DNA of 64,000 nucleotides from contig JAWWNJ010000273.1 of assembly GCA_037176885.1 (NCBI GenBank), forward strand, positions 50,258 through 114,257, written 5' to 3'. A program made the position numbers and the translations under genes. The notes beneath the pieces were generated by a model that was not told where the DNA came from, searched no databases, and worked only from the letters and a program-made list of their open reading frames with translations. Source of the DNA: Favolaschia claudopus (lineage: Eukaryota; Basidiomycota; Agaricomycetes; Agaricales; Mycenaceae). Below, in pieces: positions 36,001 to 48,061 of this stretch (position 1 is the stretch's first letter; every line of letters starts with the position of its first letter).

Positions 36001-39000
36001 ATGGAGGTTTGTCTGCTTCGCTTACTTGCGATCGCCTATTCCTACCTTCTCATCTACTTCCTTAGACCCTCCTAGACTTCTCGCGAGATTTCGATGTTTC
36101 TCTCATGGACAAGGTCACCATGGCCTTCTACCGGGGCACAGGCGCGGAGGTGCATTTGTTCTTATATCGTCGCTTTTTACCACTGATTCGAATCCATTCC
36201 ATCTCTAGCAACAAGCAGCTCAGCAGGTGTATTCCTTTCTGTCCGTATTTCTCCGATGAGCTGACGACGTGATTTCTATAGGTTCTAACTCAATTTCAAG
36301 AACACCCAGACGCTTGGACACGAGTACCAGCGATTCTTGAGCAGTCTACATTTCCCCAAGCGAAGGTAGCCCTTTCTCTTCTACCGTGCTCACTGACTGA
36401 CATGTGTATGAAAGTATATCGGTCTCCAGATTCTTGAAAAACTCATAACTACGCGATGGAAGACGCTGCCGGATGGTCAGAGGCAAGGTGTGTATTCGAT
36501 TTCCGCCTATGATCAGCTCTCTGACATGGTTACCAGGTATCAGAAACTTCATCGTCGGAGTCACAGTGAAGGTGGCCTCCGATGAGGCTACCATGCGGAA
36601 AGAAAAGACTTTCATCGATAAACTCGATCTGACTCTTGTTCAAGTGCGTTTTGGCGCTATATCATATGCTGTATTCAATTCTTCGCAGATCCTGAAACAA
36701 GAATGGCCTCACAATTGGCCAAATTTCATTAGTGAGCTCGTGGAGTCGTCCAAGACCAACCTCAGTTTGTGCGAAAACAACATGGTTATCCTCAAACTTC
36801 TCTCGGAGGAGATTTTCGACTTCTCTGCCGAGCAGATGACACAGACCAAGATCAAAAACTTGAAGAACCAGATGTGCGGCGAATTTTCCGAAATATTCAA
36901 GCTTTGCTCGGAAGTGCTGGAAGAGGCCCAGAAGACGTCCTTGATCAAAGCAACATTAGAGACGTTACTGCGATTTCTCAATTGGATCCCCCTCGGATAC
37001 ATATTCGAAACCATGGTTATCGACCTGCTATTGAATCGAGTTCGTCTTCCTGTCCTTCGCTCGCAACTACAAGTAATTGAGATGCGACGCAGTTCCTCGA
37101 GACCCCAGACTTCCGGAATGTCACTCTGAAATGCTTGGCAGAAATTGCAGCGTTGAATGTTGGGCCAGAATACGATCCCAAATTCGTCATTCTGTTCCAA
37201 ATGGTCATGACTTCAGTTAACCGGATGATTCCCCCAAGTACCAACATCGCGCAGGCGTATACGAATGCCGGAGACGCGGGGCAAGAGCTTGTGCTCAACC
37301 TTTCTCTATTCCTTGCCAACTTCCTCTCAACTCATCTTCGAGCGGTTGAGTCGGACGCCAACCGCGATGTCCTTCTTAACGCGCATCTATACATGGTGAA
37401 AGTCTCTCAGGTGGACGAACGAGAAATTTTCAAGATTTGTCTCGAATACTGGCTCAAACTCGTGGCTGAGCTATACGAGGAGCTGCAAAGTCTCCCCATT
37501 GGAGATTCTGGGTTGCTTATGAACCTGAACCTCGGTAATGGCGGTCCTCAGACGATGCTCGGAAGTATGTCGTTGCGGAAGAACGTATATACCGACATCT
37601 TGTCCAATTTACGGCTCGTGGTCATAGAGAGAATGGTGAAACCGGAAGAGGTGTGCCACTGATATTCCTAGCCTCGAGCATCTCTGATTTATCTTGCTGC
37701 AGGTACTGATTGTGGAGAATGAGGATGGCGAGATTGTTCGTGAATTCATGAAGGAGAGCGATACCATTGTCTTGTACAAGTCTATGAGGGAGCTTCTGGT
37801 GTATCTCACGCATCTGGACGTGTCGGATACGGAAACTATACTGACGGAGAAACTTGCGAAACAAGTAGATGGATCAGAGTGGTCGTGGAATAACCTCAAT
37901 ACGCTGTGCTGGGCCATCGGTTCGATATCCGGCGCCATGCGTGAGTGCCTTTGACTCTGTTCTCGAACGCACTAATCCAAAATTTAGATGAGGATACTGA
38001 AAAGCGATTTCTGGTCACCGTTATCAAGGATCTCTTGGGTCTGTGCGAGATCAAACGCGGAAAGGACAACAAAGCCGTAGTGGCGTCGGATATCATGTAT
38101 ATCGTTGGACAATACCCCCGCTTCTTGAAAGCGCACTGGAAATTTCTCAAGACTGTGGTAAACAAGTTGTTCGAGTTCATGCACGAGACGCACGAAGGTG
38201 CGTCCTCCATTATTCTCCGATCCGTTGTTGTCCAAACAAACGGAATTCAGGTGTCCAGGACATGGCTTGCGACACATTCATCAAGATTGCCCAAAAATGT
38301 CGGCGCCATTTCGTCATGCTGCAGTCTGGCGAGACCGAGCCCTTCGTGGACGAGATTCTTCGGCTTTTACACAGAATTACCGTGGATCTGTCACCTCAGC
38401 AAGTATGTGTCTGTTTTGGCTTCGCGTTGCCCACTACTTATTTGATACTATCAGGTACACACATTTTATGAGGCCGTCGGTTGGATGATTTCCGCTCAAC
38501 CTAATAAGCCCCAACAAGAGAAACTGATTGCGAAACTCATGGAACTCCCTAACAACGCTGTGAGTACTTTATATCTTCGGCTCTGTACGTGGCTTATTCA
38601 TACAGTGGGATTCACTGATGGGACAAGCGGCTCAAAGCATGGACGTTTTGGCGAACATCGAGAATATTAAAATTCTTTCAAACGTTTTGAAAACAAACGT
38701 CTCTGCCTGTACCTCCATTGGGAGTTTCTACCTCCCACAGATCGGTCGCATATTCCTAGATATGCTTGGGTTGTACAAAGCGGTCAGTGGTATCATCAGC
38801 GAAACCATTGCTAAGGAAGGTAAGCCAATTGCGTTTCCCCTGCGTTACCTTGTCCTGATATTCGCTACAGGGGCGTTTGCGACGAAGACGCCGAAGATCA
38901 GACAACTGCGAACAGTCAAGAAAGAGATTCTCAAACTCATGGAGACATACATCAAAAAAGCCGAAGACCTTGAGGCCGTCAATGCCAACTTCATACCGCC

Positions 39001-40104
39001 ATTACTTGACGCCATCCTTGGTGACTACAACCGTAATGTCGCTGCTGCGCGCGATGCGGAAGTTCTCAATGTGATGGCGACTATAACGGCGCGGCTTCGC
39101 GTAGGTTTCAGTGCTATTTCGTCAAATCAAACATTCATTCATCGGCGCTGCAGCATCTGCTGACTCCTCAGGTGCCAGCCATTCTAGATGCGGTCTTCGA
39201 ACCGACCTTGGATATGATCAACAAAGATTTCGTTGAGTACCCGGAACATAGGGGAGGACTCTATAAGCTCTTGCGAGCCATGAATCTGCACTGTTTCCCT
39301 GGTCAGTACCCCTCATACTCCATTTTTCTGCGTCTCACCACGACCTAGCGCTCCTTACGATGACTCCTGCGCAATTCAAACTCTTTATGGATAGTATTGT
39401 TTGGTCCATCAAGCACACGATGCGAGATATCGCTGACATTGGTCTCAATCGTAAGCTTGCTTTGCTGCAATATATTCTCTCCTCTCTAATGGTTTTTCTC
39501 GTCCAGTGTGCCTCGAAGTCATCAACAACTTCGCAGAGGCGGAGCCCACCGTCTCCGGAGCTTTCTTCCAACAATATTTCCTCAGTATAGTCCAGGATAT
39601 CTTCTTCGTTCTCACGGACACGGACCACAAGAGCGGTTTCAAGCTGCAAAGTGTTGTCCTTGCCCGGATGTTCCAACTCGTGGAAACCAATACAATCCAA
39701 ACTCCCATCTTCGACCCTGCGCAGATATCTGACCCCAATATGACCAATGCGCTGTTCTTACGGCAGTATTGTGCCGATTTGCTGCACAACGCTTTTTCTC
39801 ATGTTCAGAAGTATGGCAGTCTGACTGTCTCTGTTTTTCTTATCTCTAATATTTCACCAGAGCACAAGTGGAAGCATTTGTCGTAGGTCTCGGAGAGCAC
39901 AACAACGACATCAACCACTTCAAACTCACCTTACGAGATTTCTTGATTCAACTCAAAGAATTCTCAGGCGACAATGCTGAGCTCTTCTTGGAAGAGAAGG
40001 AAGCTGAGAGTCAACGGAAAGTTGATGAAGAGCGGCAGGCCGCTATGCGGATTCCCGGAATGCTAAAACCATCTCAGCTGGAGGACCAGGACGAAGACAT
40101 ATGA
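36001..40104 (+). CDS. CRM1: exportin 1 / CRM1
   Basis: Eighteen exons: 36001-36006, 36066-36149, 36209-36226, 36282-36365, 36415-36487, 36537-36643, 36689-37039, 37093-37650, 37703-37940, 37988-38197, 38251-38402, 38455-38559, 38606-38819, 38871-39100, 39154-39301, 39349-39450, 39507-39810, 39861-40104; 1075 residues (family about 1070-1080). It exports NES cargo with RanGTP. Evidence: N-terminal [26 protein letters not shown] region [22 protein letters not shown], and the NES-groove segment [36 protein letters not shown], where the Cys is residue 526, equivalent to human Cys528. HEAT repeats continue to the acidic C-terminus QLEDQDEDI. The first coding exon is 6 nt (ATGGAG) and the third is 18 nt. 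Confidence 0.97.
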
Positions 40105-40293
40105 GCTGTCCGGACAGACATTTTCGTTTCTTGCCTACCCATTTTTAATTGCTGTTTTCTACGCTATCGCCTGTCAATACCGCTCTGTATGTATAACTAA
40201 CACGAACGACCGAAGCATTAATAGACCTGTGTACAATTTATGCGTATTTGACTAGTCACACCACCGTGTCGTCACCTCTCTTCTACCTCCACC

Positions 40294-41006
40294 ATGTTCA
40301 AAAAGTATTTCCGTCGCGACCTTGCTTTGGCCTGATTGTCATGAACCGACAGATTTGCACCATCGACAGACATCGCGGGGCATACACCTATCAAAACCTC
40401 TGTTCAACGCTCCATTCGAGCGAATGTCCTATCACAATGGAAAATTGAACCAGAGACCTTGGAAGCGATCTGGCCTAAGAAAGAGGGACTCGTCCACGTT
40501 AAATGGTCTGCATGCGCCGTTTTCGTGCAATCTGCACGCCCTCATCGCCGGTCAACACTAGCAGAGAACACGTCTCCATTTATACAGTTCACGGGGAGCC
40601 TCTCATCTTTCAGCATTTCGATGGCCCGTTTTATCCGACTCTGAGATTGCTGCACAAATGTAAGCTAGGTCGCGCTCCTGAGCTCGAGTTCCATTCCCTG
40701 ATAACGTGTCGAGATCCGTTCATCCTCCCTATGGTCAAGGTCGACCGCGGAGCCATTCGGTTCCTACTTGCAGGCGCACACATGATGTGTCCTGGCCTCA
40801 CTTCTGCTGGCGGTTATCTCCCACCAGCGGATGCCGCTTTGCCTGCAGGTACTCCCGTTGCAATCCATGCAGAAGGCAAGGAGCATGCTGTCGGAGTCGG
40901 GATTACGAAGCTTTCGACGGAAGAAATACGCGCCGTAAATAAGGGTGTTGGAGTGGAAACCGTCACGTATCTCGGCGATGACTTGTGGGCACTGCAAACA
41001 TTGTGA
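40294..41006 (+). CDS. TMA20: MCTS1/Tma20 ribosome-recycling and reinitiation factor
   Basis: Four exons: 40294-40304, 40353-40505, 40562-40659, 40714-41006; 184 residues. The order is [60 protein letters not shown], then a C-terminal PUA domain VDRGAIRFLLAGAHMMCPGLTSAGGYL ... AEGKEHAVGVGITKLS ... NKGVGVETVTYLGDDLW. It works with Tma22/DENR to release tRNA from 40S subunits. The length equals the family (about 181). The intron 40660-40713 ends in GAG. Located just after CRM1 on the same strand (189 bp). Confidence 0.95.
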
Positions 41007-41725
41007 TTTTGGAGTCAAGGTCCATTCTACGTTCGTGTGAGTGCTCTGATTCGATTCGGGTGAAGGGTATACAATTATACAAGCTCTGTACTTACGTCCC
41101 ACTGAATCACAACAAGCAGAACGTTGGGCATTGGCCGATGGCGAACAATAAGGGGGCATTGAAATTTCATTCCCTCTGGTCCGACCCTGTCCAAGACTCA
41201 CGAGAGGATCGGCTAGCGAGCCAGCTATTCTTCCGAACATGGTGGATTTCTGCCATTATTTCTGGGACAACTGGGACCACCAATGATATTGCCGCTCTCT
41301 GCGGAATCCCTGCTGAGTCTGAATCTGTTCTCCCCGGACTGATAGTATTGTTACCTGCCCCTTGCGTAAACATGATACAGACAAAATGCGGAAACCTCAT
41401 TGTGATGTAACGCGCAAGTTGGTCGTGCGACCACCAAATGTTTCGCCGCGGCCCCTAAGGACGATGTGGAATATATCAAGCAGTTGTTTGAGCTGGTATG
41501 GCGAAAAGTGGCGACAGAAGCGGGTAATGCTGCACTGTGAATGTGGTCCTTGTTTCGGGCGCACTATCGGACATTGCGAAACCCCTCACATTCCGGAGTA
41601 CAGTGAAATGCGTTCGGCCGAAAACGGTCGGCCGAGATACCAATTGGTGCATCAAATGATTGTAGATAACGCCACAAGCCAGAAACCAAAAAGCAACGGA
41701 CAGCAGAACATGGGGACAGATAGAT
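41007..41725. other. intergenic, no gene recognised
   Basis: About 720 bp with overlapping small open frames on both strands and no splice-consistent coding signal. It probably holds the 3' ends of MCTS1 and of the minus-strand orphan gene. Confidence 0.4.
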
Positions 41726-42568
41726 CTAGCACTCTGGATATTCAACAGGAGAAGGGAAGGGTAGGGGATCAAATGGGTAGAAATACTCCTCATCTTCAGT
41801 GTCTGTATATATATATGGAGAGGTGGCATGTCGCAAACGGCTGTGCTCAGCAGGGAGAGGTATGGAGGCAGGGTCGAGAGACAAGGATGACAGAGACTGT
41901 CCGGGCGTCGGAGGGGTGTCTGACTCGTCGTCAGAGGTATCCTCGATGGCGTCCGGCACCGGAGGGAAGTCGTCTGTGTCGTCCGATTCACAATAAGAAT
42001 ACGGGAGAGGGTCAACATAGGGTGGGAGGGGGGAGGACGAAGCTATAGGACCAATGAGATTGTAGGGTAAGAGGGCAGGTGAGGGAAATGGTGGATAAGG
42101 GACAAGGTAGGGGTAATATGATTGGTTGGTGAGGTCGTCTGACGACGAGTTGGGGCTGATGGGTGGGCTTTGGGAGAAATCTTCATCGTCGTCTACTGGT
42201 AACACAGAGACGTTGACGTCAGGGTCGCCACTGAGGTAGTCGTCTTCGTCCTCGCCGAGCCTCTCTAATAGAGAGTCGAGCCACGCGGCCTCGGAATCGT
42301 TGGCTGCGGAAGAGGGCCGCTCCACGAGCTTGCCAGCGTCAGGGAACATAAATGAGTCTACTTCGGCCTCGTCTTCTACTTCGTCCTCATCTGCGGGGCT
42401 GCTGATAGCCGGGGAGGTGGAGGCGGTTGAGACAAGAGGGAGAGACTGAATTATGGAATTTTTGAGTAGGACCCAGCGATGCAAGCTGAACCTGTCCTTG
42501 GTCTCGTTGGACAGATTCAGCTTGGAACGCGCGAGGGAAGATAGGGAGGAAGAAGGTGAGGATGACAT
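41726..42568 (-). CDS. orphan acidic Pro/Ser/Tyr-rich protein
   Basis: Single-exon frame of 280 residues from the ATG at 42568 (MSSSPSSSLSSLARSKLNL). A TTG extension to 42586 exists but is not needed. Features: a short N-terminal basic region with DRFSLHRWVLLKNSIIQSLP (possible helix), then acidic clusters DEDEVEDEAEVDSF, WLDSLLERLGEDEDDYLSG and DDDEDFSQSPP, then a Pro/Tyr-rich part (YPYLVPYPPFPSPALLPY) and a final TEDEEYFYPFDPLPFPSP. No domain is recognised. The uninterrupted frame, biased composition and lack of stops argue for a real gene, but no homology was recalled. It could be an intrinsically disordered regulator. Confidence 0.6.
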   Translation of the reverse strand: MSSSPSSSLSSLARSKLNLSNETKDRFSLHRWVLLKNSIIQSLPLVSTASTSPAISSPADEDEVEDEAEVDSFMFPDAGKLVERPSSAANDSEAAWLDSLLERLGEDEDDYLSGDPDVNVSVLPVDDDEDFSQSPPISPNSSSDDLTNQSYYPYLVPYPPFPSPALLPYNLIGPIASSSPLPPYVDPLPYSYCESDDTDDFPPVPDAIEDTSDDESDTPPTPGQSLSSLSLDPASIPLPAEHSRLRHATSPYIYTDTEDEEYFYPFDPLPFPSPVEYPEC

Positions 42569-43062
42569 AGGTGGAGCACAAGACAAGGAGACGGCTCGAA
42601 AGACTAGACGAGGACGTTAAAGAGGATAGCATTAAGGTTATGAAGATACTGACGGAGGGGTATGGGGGACTAGCAAGATGTCAGCGGTGTATACGTTCTA
42701 CGATTTCTGGTTCAAAGAGCAAAGAGCCGTGTGTTGTGCAACGGGCAAGTTTATTGACCATGCTGTGACTATGTGCGCCCGGCAGTCAGGAGATGACTCG
42801 GGGGAGATAGCAGCAAAAGGGAGGAGACGACCACGACGCGACTATGCGAGCATGGTGGAGGAGGTGGTGGTAGTGATGAAGAGGAGGACCAACTCAGCCA
42901 CCCTCTCTTTATACATCACGCGTCACTTTTTGATTGACTCACACCCAGAACCGAACCTGAACGGTCCTCAAACCCCGGATATACGCCCCAAAAATTGTCG
43001 CCCCACACGCATTTGTCGCTCATTATCTATTTTGTAACATACACTACAAGGCGCAAAGTAAG
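42569..43062. other. promoter of the orphan gene and 3' flank of APC3, no gene seen
   Basis: About 490 bp without a convincing reading frame. ACGCGT followed by GTCAC occurs near 42918. Confidence 0.4.
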
Positions 43063-45870
43063 CTACCCTTCGTCCATTCGATCGTCCCCCACTTCATCTT
43101 TCACCGTGTCCAGCAGTTTCTTGATCTTCGAGGCGCTTTTAGGCGAAATATCGCGTGCGAAGGCAAGGAATTGCGCCGATTTTACCTCATCTCCGAGCAA
43201 GCGGTACACCTTCGCCAGTTGGAAGATGACATTCGACTCCTCGGGTGAGGTGCTCCGCAACGTCTCCAAGTCTTCCACGGCGGCCTGCAAAGATAACATA
43301 TGAAACACCGGATACAGAGATAAGCTCTCGATCAATCTACTCACTTCGTACCTCTTCATCGAAATGAGGATCTTGGACCTCCGATATCGGACAAGCGCGT
43401 TCTCAGGTGACAGCTTGATGGCTTCGTCAAATAGCACCAATGCCGCATCGCGATCCCCACGGCGCTCAACAGCCTATGACAAGATAAGCCTCTTTTGTTT
43501 TGGACCAAGAACAGACACATACCATTCCAACACAGCCAAGTAGCACCGCGTTGTGTGGGTGAATCTCTACCGACTTGCGATAGTGATATTCGGCGAGTCG
43601 GACCTTGCTCATCCTAAGGTAACAAGTACCTAGTCCATACCTATAAAGAATAGATTGATTATGTGCGGCACCAATACTTTCCGTCCACACCTACCAGGCA
43701 TTGTAATGGCGAGGGTCAGCTCGCAAGGCTGATTGGAAAAACGTGATCGCTTTCTCAAGGTCTTCATCTATTGACTCGTGGCCGCTAAGTGTGTACGCGT
43801 AAGCGCAAGAAGGATCCAGCTGAGCAGCGCGGCGAAAGCATGTTAGGGCCTGAACTCGTTCTTTTTGCAAGGAGAACAAATTTCCAACCGCAATCCAAGC
43901 TTGGGAAGAACGCGGGTCAATGCTGAGTAGTTCTTGAGCCAGAAAAGACAACTCGACGTTGCGCTGAAGGTGCCAAAGAAGTGTCGAATAAACTTCCATG
44001 TCTAGTAAGCGGTACGGTTGGAGTGATCGGAGGGTCTTGAAAGCACGTTCGGCCTGCACGAAACAAACTTATGTCAGAGAAAGAGAGGTAAGTGAGGAAG
44101 ATTCAGACATTAGCATACTCCAACTGCTCATAATGAGCTCTGCCGATCATGGCCAGCACCCAGGGTGTTGTTTGATGGACGTAAGGAAGTCGCTCCAGTT
44201 CCGCAAGGCAGGCAGGCGAGTCGTAACGCGACATTGCTCTCGTTGCGGTTGCAAAGCGTCGTACAAGATCATACAGATAATTTTCGGCAAGATCCCATTC
44301 GTAAGCCTCTTGTGCAGCCTGTTCGTGACTTGAGGTCCAATTGCTAGGTGATGGGGATGTTTCGGATCGCGGAGAATGAGCAACGGGTGGAGGGGACGGC
44401 GAATAAGCAGCTTGTGCTTGATAGTCTTCATCCATATCTGATTCCATAGAGCGAGAGCGTAGATGCTGAGTAGGCTGCCGCCGTCGATCTCTTGTGGAAG
44501 AATGCTATAACAAAAGCAAATTTGAAAGCTCGTTAAGATCGTGAATGGAAGCTCTTCCTACCTTGGAACCATAAGGCTGTTTGGTTCCGATGCCGCTATT
44601 GAGCCTTGTGCTCCGTCTCGTACCGGTACCGCTCGCAGAGTTGTTGCTCTTTCCTGCGCCACTAACAGGCCGCGAAGGTAACGGAGGCTGAGAAGAACGA
44701 CCCGACGATGAGAAGAGGTTAGAAAGCTTCAAGGCCGGGCGTGCGCGTGCCTTTTTCAAAGGATCATCCACAGTCAACAACTTGAGGGGTTTCGAAGGTC
44801 TGAGGCCCTCTGTTTGAGGCGCGGTAGATCGCAATTTCTTGGCAATGGGGCCAGCTTCGTCTGCGGATGAGAGGGGGCGGGATATTGGAGGCTGACTCGG
44901 CCCTGCCTGAGGTCGAGCGGGTGGGTGGGAATGCTGAAATGTAATGTCTGGGGGATAGAAGGATGTATCGCTGGATGCTCTATCAGACGGACAATCAGCC
45001 AAACCAAGCAAGTGCGAGTCTTATCGTCTACCAACATTGAATCGCTGGGTCCGGCACCCATTCGAAATGGCAGAGGGTGTGTGGGTCGAAAGAGATTTCC
45101 GGCGCTGCCAGTGTCCGGTGTAAAAAAGCCTGCACCCGATGCCACAGGAATTATAGGCTTTGGTTGTGTGTCTTCTGGAGGTAGTCGCTTGTTGGGAGGG
45201 GGGCGTGGCGGAAAAATCTCGTCGATTTCGGGGACTGAACCTGGCAGAGAATCAACGCCAGGTAAACACGAATGGGTGGACGAGATGAACCCGTAGCACA
45301 AAGGCCTTCAAAGGCCTCCCAAATGAGCGGGTTGAGGGCCAAAGCTTGGCGAAAGCTCGCTGACGCGTCCTCCGGCAGGTTTCCTTTCAAAGACATGTTT
45401 CCCGAACGACATCGAAGGGCGGCTTCATCAGGAAATACTCGAGCAGGCCGACTCGGTGTAGCGGCTAAGAAGACGATGTTACGTTAATAGTGCGTTGGGC
45501 ATATGTATATTACCAGAAGGTGCGCACCTGAAGACGCGAGATGAGGGTCTCGCAAACTCTCCTCCAAAGCTTCTTTTGCCTGCCGGTGGCGGCCAAGGGC
45601 AGTACAACACTTGGCTTTGAGTTCGAGACATCCCACACACTGTTGTTCACGAGGTACTTTGACGAGTGTCAAGGCTGAATGAGGCTGCCCCTGGCGGAGA
45701 AGAGCGATAGCGTATAGATGCCTAGATTCATGGCTCTGTGGCTCCATGGCAAAATATCGTTCGGCGTAGAAGACGGCCGTCTTTGTGAGGTCGGAGTCGA
45801 GACATGACCAGATTAAAGCTTGGAAACGCTGAGAGAGATACGGCTGAAAGGATGGAGCGTTCTCTGCCAT
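43063..45870 (-). CDS. CDC27: anaphase-promoting complex TPR subunit APC3/Cdc27
   Basis: Nine exons: 45528-45870, 45291-45464, 45036-45240, 44562-44979, 44109-44504, 43695-44053, 43523-43640, 43345-43473, 43063-43284; 787 residues. The N-terminal TPR block has FQALIWSCLDSDLTKTAVFYAERYFAMEP, HLYAIALLRQGQPHSAL and DASASFRQALALNPLIWEAFEGLCATG. A 250-residue Ser/Pro-rich basic loop follows. The C-terminal TPR superhelix has SQAWIAVGNLFSLQKERVQALTCFRRAAQLDPSCAYAYTLSGHE, FFQSALRADPRHYNAWYGLGTCYLRM and ALVLFDEAIKLSPENALVRYRRSKIL. Cdc27 binds co-activators via their IR tails and drives ubiquitination of securin and cyclins. A 12-bp palindrome with CACGTG lies about 52 bp upstream of the start. Confidence 0.93.
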
Positions 45871-45921
45871 GCCCAGCGCATTCAAAGAGAACCAATAAAG
45901 CAAGCTGCAGGAGGTTCAGCT

Positions 45922-45933
45922 GGTCACGTGACC
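45922..45933. promoter_or_regulatory. CACGTG palindrome upstream of APC3
   Basis: GGTCACGTGACC, a perfect 12-bp palindrome with an E-box core, 52-63 bp upstream of the APC3 start codon and 100 bp from the CCT1 stop. Confidence 0.55.
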
Positions 45934-46032
45934 ATGTTCGTTCCCAGTTCCCTTTGTTTCGCTTCCAACACTCCCAAATCGAATTATAAATCTATCTTGT
46001 AGATGAAAACTACAAACATGCAGTACATATAA

Positions 46033-48061
46033 TCAATGGCCGTGAGGATCAGGATCTTCCTTTTTTTCTGCGGGTGGATGTAGTCAGTTGAAAAAATTGG
46101 ATCGAAATATTATCAGCACGTACCCGGTACACACTGGATTGCATCGTCGATCCGCAGAAGAGATACCGCGGCCTCATATGCAGACTTCAGACTTTTCACC
46201 TTGCTCATCGTTGGCTCTAAGACGCCGGCCGTAACATTGTCCCGAACATCTCCGTTCATCAAATCCAATCCATAGCGCAGCAAGGCCTTTTTCGGGTCGC
46301 CCGCTGGCGCATTCTGAGCCGCGTTGTGGTATGACCGCAGCTTGGCAACAAGCTCTGTCGAATCCTTGGCTGCATTCACGGCCAGGGTTTTCGGGATCGA
46401 CAACAGAGCACTCGCAAACTCCGCTATGGCGAGTTGTTCCCGGGAGCCCTGATACATGTTGATTAGCACCGACCTGGAGACAATTAGATAAGATATACCA
46501 GCGTAGTTGCAAAATTTTCCAGGTAGATACTTAGCGCTGACTCGACAGCACCACCGCCGGGGACGACCGCTCCGCTCTCAAGAGTACGCTTTATGACCGA
46601 CAGAGTGTCATGCAAAGCGCGTTCCATTTCATCGAGCATGTAATCATTGGCGCCCCGTAGCACGATCGACGCTGAATTGACAACTTTGGTGCCCTTGATG
46701 AGAATCAATTCGTCGTCCGAGATGCGTTCCTGTACGACTTCCTCTGCGGTCCCGAGGTAGCTGGCCTCATAAGTCTCCTCCCCTTCCAGATTAGCAAGAC
46801 TGGAAATGAGTTGACCACCTGTAGCCTTTGCAATTCGGCGCAGATCCTCTTTTTTACACCTCCGAACAGCCATGGCGCCAGCTTCTACGAATTCTTTGAG
46901 GCAAAGGTCGTCGATGCCCTTCGTCGTCAAAACCACATTAGCTCCAGCACCCAGAATCTTCCTTATGCGCTCTAAAGTAATTTCCGACTCGCTAAAAACA
47001 GCGTGAATACATACATAAAACAGAAAAAAACGGCGCGAAGTACCGTTTCCTGATCTCTTCTAATTGGTTGGGGTCGTCAACAAGGATCTGCACACCGAGC
47101 TGCATGCGTTGTTTTTGTAGGTTGATATCGAGGCAAGCAATCTTGGCATTTGTTATCCGCTTCTTCATTGCTGAATACACCTCTTCAGCGGATCAAAGGG
47201 CAGAGAAGGGAATCGACGCACCCTGACTCGCGACTGTGCAATTTAGAGCATATCCCTGCACGAACAAAGACTCCCGCGCGCTCCGCCCGTGCGCTTTGAG
47301 CACATTAACGGCCTTGACAGGATACTTGATATCACCCCGCAAATTTATCGTCTTCACGGCCTGCATGGCGTCCACGGCCATCGGGGCGAAAAGGTCATCG
47401 TCACTGGCGTCGAGTTAATCCAATGGTCCGAAACCAGAAGAGGTAAAACAAATCTTACTTTCCAATGATTTTACTCGACATGCTCGTTTTCGCAGCATTG
47501 ATCAGAGCATCCCTTCCTAGAACATCTACCTTCACACTGAGTTGATCTTGCATGAACTTCACAGCCTCTCTGCATGCAAGTCGATAGCCCGTGATGATTG
47601 TTGTAGGGTGGATTTTGGCTTTCACAAGTTCATTTGCTCGCCGCAGAAGCTCTGCAGCGATGATCACGACCGAGGTAGTTCCATCGCCGACCTCTTTGTC
47701 TTGTTTTTGGGCAAGATCCACAAAGATGCGTCCTGCGGGGTGCTCAACCGAAAGCAGGGAAAGGATGGTTGCGCCATCGTTAGAAATAGTGACTTCCTAT
47801 TCCCCAGTTAGAACTTAGAGGACACCAATGCGCACAGTTACACACTCCGATGTTGTCTACAAGCATCTTATCGAGACCCAGAGGACCGAGAGAACTTTTG
47901 ACGATGTTCGCGATGGACAATGCGGCGATGACTGTGAAACAGCATATTTCGAGGGTGGCCAGTGAGTAGAAAGTGTACTCACCATTCTGATCCCGAATGT
48001 CCTGCCCAGAAACACGGTCTCCTCCGAGAAATGCACCAGCCCTGGGGTCGCGTTGGAACAT
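46033..48061 (-). CDS. CCT1: chaperonin TRiC/CCT subunit alpha
   Basis: Eight exons: 47983-48061, 47846-47931, 47459-47796, 47222-47403, 47044-47170, 46499-46991, 46124-46448, 46033-46067; 554 residues. It is one of eight subunits of the cytosolic chaperonin that folds actin and tubulin. Evidence: [47 protein letters not shown] (nucleotide site), [72 protein letters not shown] and the acidic/His tail [10 protein letters not shown]. The subunit type is from the alpha-specific start and helical-protrusion residues. ACGCGT occurs at 48077-48082, 16 bp upstream of the start. Confidence 0.95.

Noticed and set aside
41362..42048. 228-residue + frame
   Set aside because: Partly antisense to the acidic orphan gene; no recognisable features.
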